A DNA stretch of 64,000 nucleotides from Crotophaga sulcirostris (lineage: Eukaryota; Chordata; Aves; Cuculiformes; Crotophagidae), in contig VYZB01000383.1 in assembly GCA_013397455.1 (NCBI GenBank), forward strand, positions 591,501-655,500, given 5' to 3'. The position numbers were made by a program, and so were the translations under genes. Positions 60,171 to 64,000 of this stretch are shown here, one piece after another; position 1 is the stretch's first letter, and every line of letters begins with the position of its first letter. The notes under the pieces are model-generated. The model was given only the letters and a program-made list of their open reading frames with translations. It did not search any database and had not been told where the DNA came from.

Positions 60171-63100
60171 AATGAATTCCTACACAGCCCAGGCTCCGTT
60201 GTGTTGTCAGAATGCGCGCTCGGTAATTTAACAACCATCAAAGCCCGGGAGTTCTCCTCATCTGAAGGCAGGCCCTCAAAACCATTTCAAATCTAAAAAC
60301 AAAATAGCTATGCTATCTGCCTCCCTTCAGGATTCAGAGCCCACTCATCTGCCTCAACTCTGGTGAGAAACCTATTATATCAGCTGACAGCAATACACTT
60401 AAGTGTGAGGAGGAATGTATTTACTTACACACAATTTGCTGCATTTTTTTCCTTTTGTAAGTGGGAAAAGCATTACAATGCGCGTTACAGCAAGAGAACA
60501 ACATTTCTAGCAAATACTTTTAAGTGAACGCATCAAAATCCACCCAAACTTACATTCTTACAATATCTTTAGAGAATATCTCCCTATTTATGTCATTAAA
60601 AGATAAAAACATGCCAGCAAACACACACCAGAAGACAACTATATGTATGCATGCATGCGTGCACAGATCAAAATGCTTCAGAAATATGCTGTCATTTTTA
60701 ATAGATCAGGCACCACGGTGTGGAAAATGTAGAGATATCACAGCATTTCTCTCTGTGCTCAGAACACAAAATAAATTGTTTACATATAAATACAATTTTG
60801 TATTATGATGCCACTGAAAAGTCTCACACAGGCCTTGGGACCTGAAATCTTGCAGGGTAGTATGTAAATATTGTAAAAGAAGATACAGAGGAGTTTACAT
60901 GCCATAATGAAATTCTGATGCTTCAAAGTCAATGGGACTTCTGCCACTGGCTTACTGGGGCCAAATTTCATACGATATACACAGTGAAAACCACCCCCAG
61001 TTCTCCTCAGTGCCAGGCTGGGAACGTCCCAAGGAAGGAATGACACAGTGTTGTGCCCCATCATAATTCACACAGGTAGAGGGAACCCATTATCCCAAAA
61101 GACCACCTGAGCATGGTAGGTTAATACTGGCTGTATTATTGGTAATGACTTAATTAATGAAAGTCCATAAAATGGGATGCTTGTGGAAGTAAGATGGTGA
61201 TGATACCATGTGGTCTGTGCTCCCAGTTCCCCTCTGGCCATCTACTAACCATAGTGCATTCAGTGAAGACCTGAGAGAATACCTCTTGATGGACATCTCA
61301 GAGGTTGGGTTTATTATGACAGGGCATTACTATCAATACCGAGTCACTTTAATTTACTGCCTCACAATAACTGTCTTATCTGAGGCATAAAAGCATACAC
61401 TGAAAACGTTCAATTGAAAAACAATTCCATTTGTATCTTTTATTCAAGGCTTTTTTTTTTCTCCGGCTTCTTATTCTCACTTACCAAGGACATTTGCATG
61501 AAAATAAGATCTTACTCATAAGAGCTCACCTGCTGCCTGCTGTTTAGGAGCTGAAAGCCTCCCTGTTGCTGGCTGTTGCAATCACTTCTACAACATTGAT
61601 CTGGGATAACGCAAAGAATTAAGACTCTGCAAGTGAGGTGCTATCCACAGTCCACTGAAGTCAATGGAAACTCTTACTATGACTTAAAAGAATTTTTACT
61701 GGGCCTTTGAAGCCTAGTAAAGCTGAGCCTTCAATAATAGCATCTGCTGCAAATAAGCTTCTGCTTCCAAGATGCTGGTCCCGCCCAAGATCTCCTTAAC
61801 AAAAGTCACAACCTCACAATGTGCCCCAAGAGCTTACCTGGAGACAAGTGCAGGACATAAGGCTGTGTAAGTATCTCCATCCATATTCATATTCCTTAGA
61901 GGAATTGGGGAAAGAAACAGGGAAGGGAAGACAAAGGGAACCCAAAAACAGCTATAGGTAACTAGCAGGCACCTCAGAGGCATGTGCTCTCCACGTGTGG
62001 CTCACGGGCTGGACTCTGTGCCTTTCTCCCACTGGGCAAACTTCATCCTTCCTAAAAGATGAATGGAGCCTGAAGCTAGAGCTGTCCTAGTGCAATCCCA
62101 GGGGTCCTCTGAAAAGATCTTCCCATTATACATCCCCACTCATGCCCTGTCTCATGTCCTAATTCCACCTCTACTCCCCAGCTGCGGTTGTGTGACATTG
62201 CTGCAGCAGCTACAGCTTCAGTTGCTTTAGTAAGCACCACTCAGCATCCTACCATGAGGTTCATCACCAGATAAGGCACTTTCTGCTCAGACCAGCATGG
62301 GATCTGCTCACCCACACACTGAAAACTAAGCATCACCAGTGACTTGGTCTCCTTTTGTGGGTTTTTCTTTGTTTGTTTATTTTTTTCTTTCTCTTAAAGA
62401 GAGGGTTGGATTTGAACAAAGGTGGAATAATGACCAACCACTGAGCACAGTGACTTCCTAAACAGAATGCTTTTTCCAAGGTGCATTGCAAAGTGACAGT
62501 GGCAATCTCATAATCTAAATAATACAAGGATTTGGGAACTTTTTTTGTAATAGCCTGAATGACACATTCTCTCAGAATCTTCATGAAAGCTTGAATGTCT
62601 GCAGTTCAAAAATTTCTCATTCCCACTTTAATTTGCTCTGTGTCTAAGTAACTTCATCTCTTGGTTGTTTTCCCCTGAGAGCTAAAAAGCTTTAGACTGT
62701 GTAATAAATGGCTCATCAAATCAATAGAACCGGACCCAAGACATTAGGGTTTGATAGATCAAAGGAAAGAATTACTCGAGCTTCTTGCCACTCTTTCTAC
62801 CAGATAGAATGCAGGCAAACATGCCATTTTGTACCAAAAGCCACAAAACTGCCATCCAGAGCATTCACACTGAAGGACTCCGCTCCCTGCATCTGCCAGG
62901 ACATGCTTGTTCTCCTGACTTTCATTCTCTCATTCTTTCTCACGCCTTTTTGATACTGAAAGCAAATAGCAACGGAATGACAGGACACGATGACCTGCAG
63001 AGGCAGGGTTCTAGATCCAAAGACTGAGAAGCTTCATTCACAAACTGTGTATGCTCACAAAACATTGCCAACTGCACCAAGAGAGGGTTCTGCATTTTTT

Positions 63101-64000
63101 ACTGATGAGTTTGGAATCTGCAGTGGATATCATGTTCCTCAGGGAGATAGGAAGACTTCCATTTTGCACTTGGTCCTTTAAACCCCCATGGGCATCACCA
63201 GTTAGTTCATTAGAGGCGCAGAGATAGCAGCACTATCAACCAGGGCAGTGCAAACACTTATAAGTCTGATCCCGCAAGGCCCTGAGCAACCTACACTCAC
63301 CTGTGCTCAGCATCTCAAGAGCGTCGGCTGCACAGGATTTCACCTTGCTCTTTCTGGGGAATAAGACCTCAGAATTTCACACTGGTTTGTTGCACTCTTT
63401 GAGCACTTAACTCCGAAAGAACAGCCCTTTGCAAGAAATAAGGGGATTTTAGCTGTGTCTGTTAGTTGCAAGCATGAGGCTGTGTTTGGCAGACAGGCAT
63501 TTCCTGACAAGGTTAGCTTACTGTCCCATTGCTATCAACCTGGGGAGGGGATGAACTAAACAAATAATTATATTAACTTCCAGCCAACCAAATCATAATT
63601 ACTGACAACCTCAATAGCCTGTGCCAGGAAGAGCGGACTTCTGCCTTCCCCAAAGCCAGATAGCGTGAAAAGAGAAGAATAAGAATCAAAAGGATGTTCA
63701 TGGCTTAAGAAAATAAGATTAGAAAGGGGAAAAAAAAAAGCATCAGACCTTCAAACAATCTCTCTAATTTTGATACCTTTAAAAATTCAAACTGCAGAGA
63801 TGAGTTAGTGATCTGTACAAATCCATTATCTTTCCCCACTGAGAAAAGAAGCCAAGTGGAACTGAGCTGCTTTAGTGAAACGTTGGTCAAGTAGCAGCTT
63901 CATTTCTCAGCTGGTGAATACAACATATTCTGTGCCAGATGCTACCGCCCATTCCTCAAGACAAGTAGCCATGTACTTCATAAGCAATTAATGAGGCTGT

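Larger units (their letters stand above)
57757..64000 (-). other. SEMA5B: SEMA5B intron upstream of the PSI exon (at least 6.2 kb)
   Basis: No exon matching the end of the sema domain (expected to end in a C-rich 'ERC...' segment) was found up to the window edge. The interval contains a TA/CA microsatellite at about 59010-59046, a CpG-rich patch at about 59880-60170 and low-complexity A-rich sequence at 59570-59635. The rest is unique-looking. Confidence 0.75.

Noticed and set aside
59783..60241. 152-codon minus-strand open frame considered as a missing sema-domain exon
   Set aside because: The translation lacks sema-domain features and cysteine spacing, and no acceptor/donor pair fits the phase needed by the PSI exon.
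61845..61900. Minus-strand string NMDGDTYTALCPALVS followed by GTAAGC, considered as a semaphorin exon
   Set aside because: It only superficially resembles a sema blade (G-D-x-Y-x-A). The residues do not match SEMA5B at the expected position just before the PSI domain, and no acceptor of suitable phase is evident.
63295..63370. Strong minus-strand donor-like GTGAGTG after AGCACAG
   Set aside because: The upstream frame shows no similarity to SEMA5B; it is probably a cryptic site.

Overview
This is vertebrate nuclear DNA, almost certainly from a bird. The coding content is sparse and split by introns. The interspersed repeats are avian-type CR1 LINE 3' ends, several with tandem ACTGTGAT-like tails. 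The only clear protein gene is semaphorin 5B (SEMA5B) on the minus strand. The window holds its 3' half: 11 coding exons from 57756 down to the stop codon at 19162-19164. They run in order through the PSI domain, seven thrombospondin type-1-like repeats (one divergent), a 45-bp juxtamembrane microexon, the transmembrane exon and a terminal cytoplasmic exon. All inferred junctions are GT-AG. The exon phases agree throughout, and the exon lengths sum to 1765 nt: one phase base plus 588 codons including the stop.

Layout, left to right. 1 to about 5840 is AT-rich, non-coding, and looks like the plus-strand 3'UTR of a convergent neighbour, ending at an ATTAAA at 5816-5821. SLC49A4/DIRC2 is guessed from mammalian gene order only. 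About 5841-13059 is an intergenic gap between two gene tails, with two plus-strand CR1 copies, a GC-rich patch and a 24-bp perfect palindrome abutting one CR1. About 13060-19161 is the probable long SEMA5B 3'UTR. 19162-19317 is the last coding exon. 19318-36974 is a 17.7-kb terminal intron with young and ancient CR1 pieces and two copies of a 168-bp sequence about 93% identical. 36975-57756 holds the other ten exons; one intron has a 112-N assembly gap that appears to hide a CR1 tail. 57757-64000 is upstream intron with no sema-domain exon recognised; the signal peptide and sema domain must lie beyond the window.

The exons act together as one type I membrane guidance receptor/ligand. The PSI and thrombospondin repeats are extracellular, one helix crosses the membrane, and a tail of roughly 95 residues is cytoplasmic. 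I found no bacterial, viral or CRISPR-like system and no novel multi-gene system. The items most worth a second look are the microexon, the 168-bp repeat pair, the MIR-like ancient SINE near 53.1 kb, the gap/CR1 coincidence and the tail-to-tail 3' ends.
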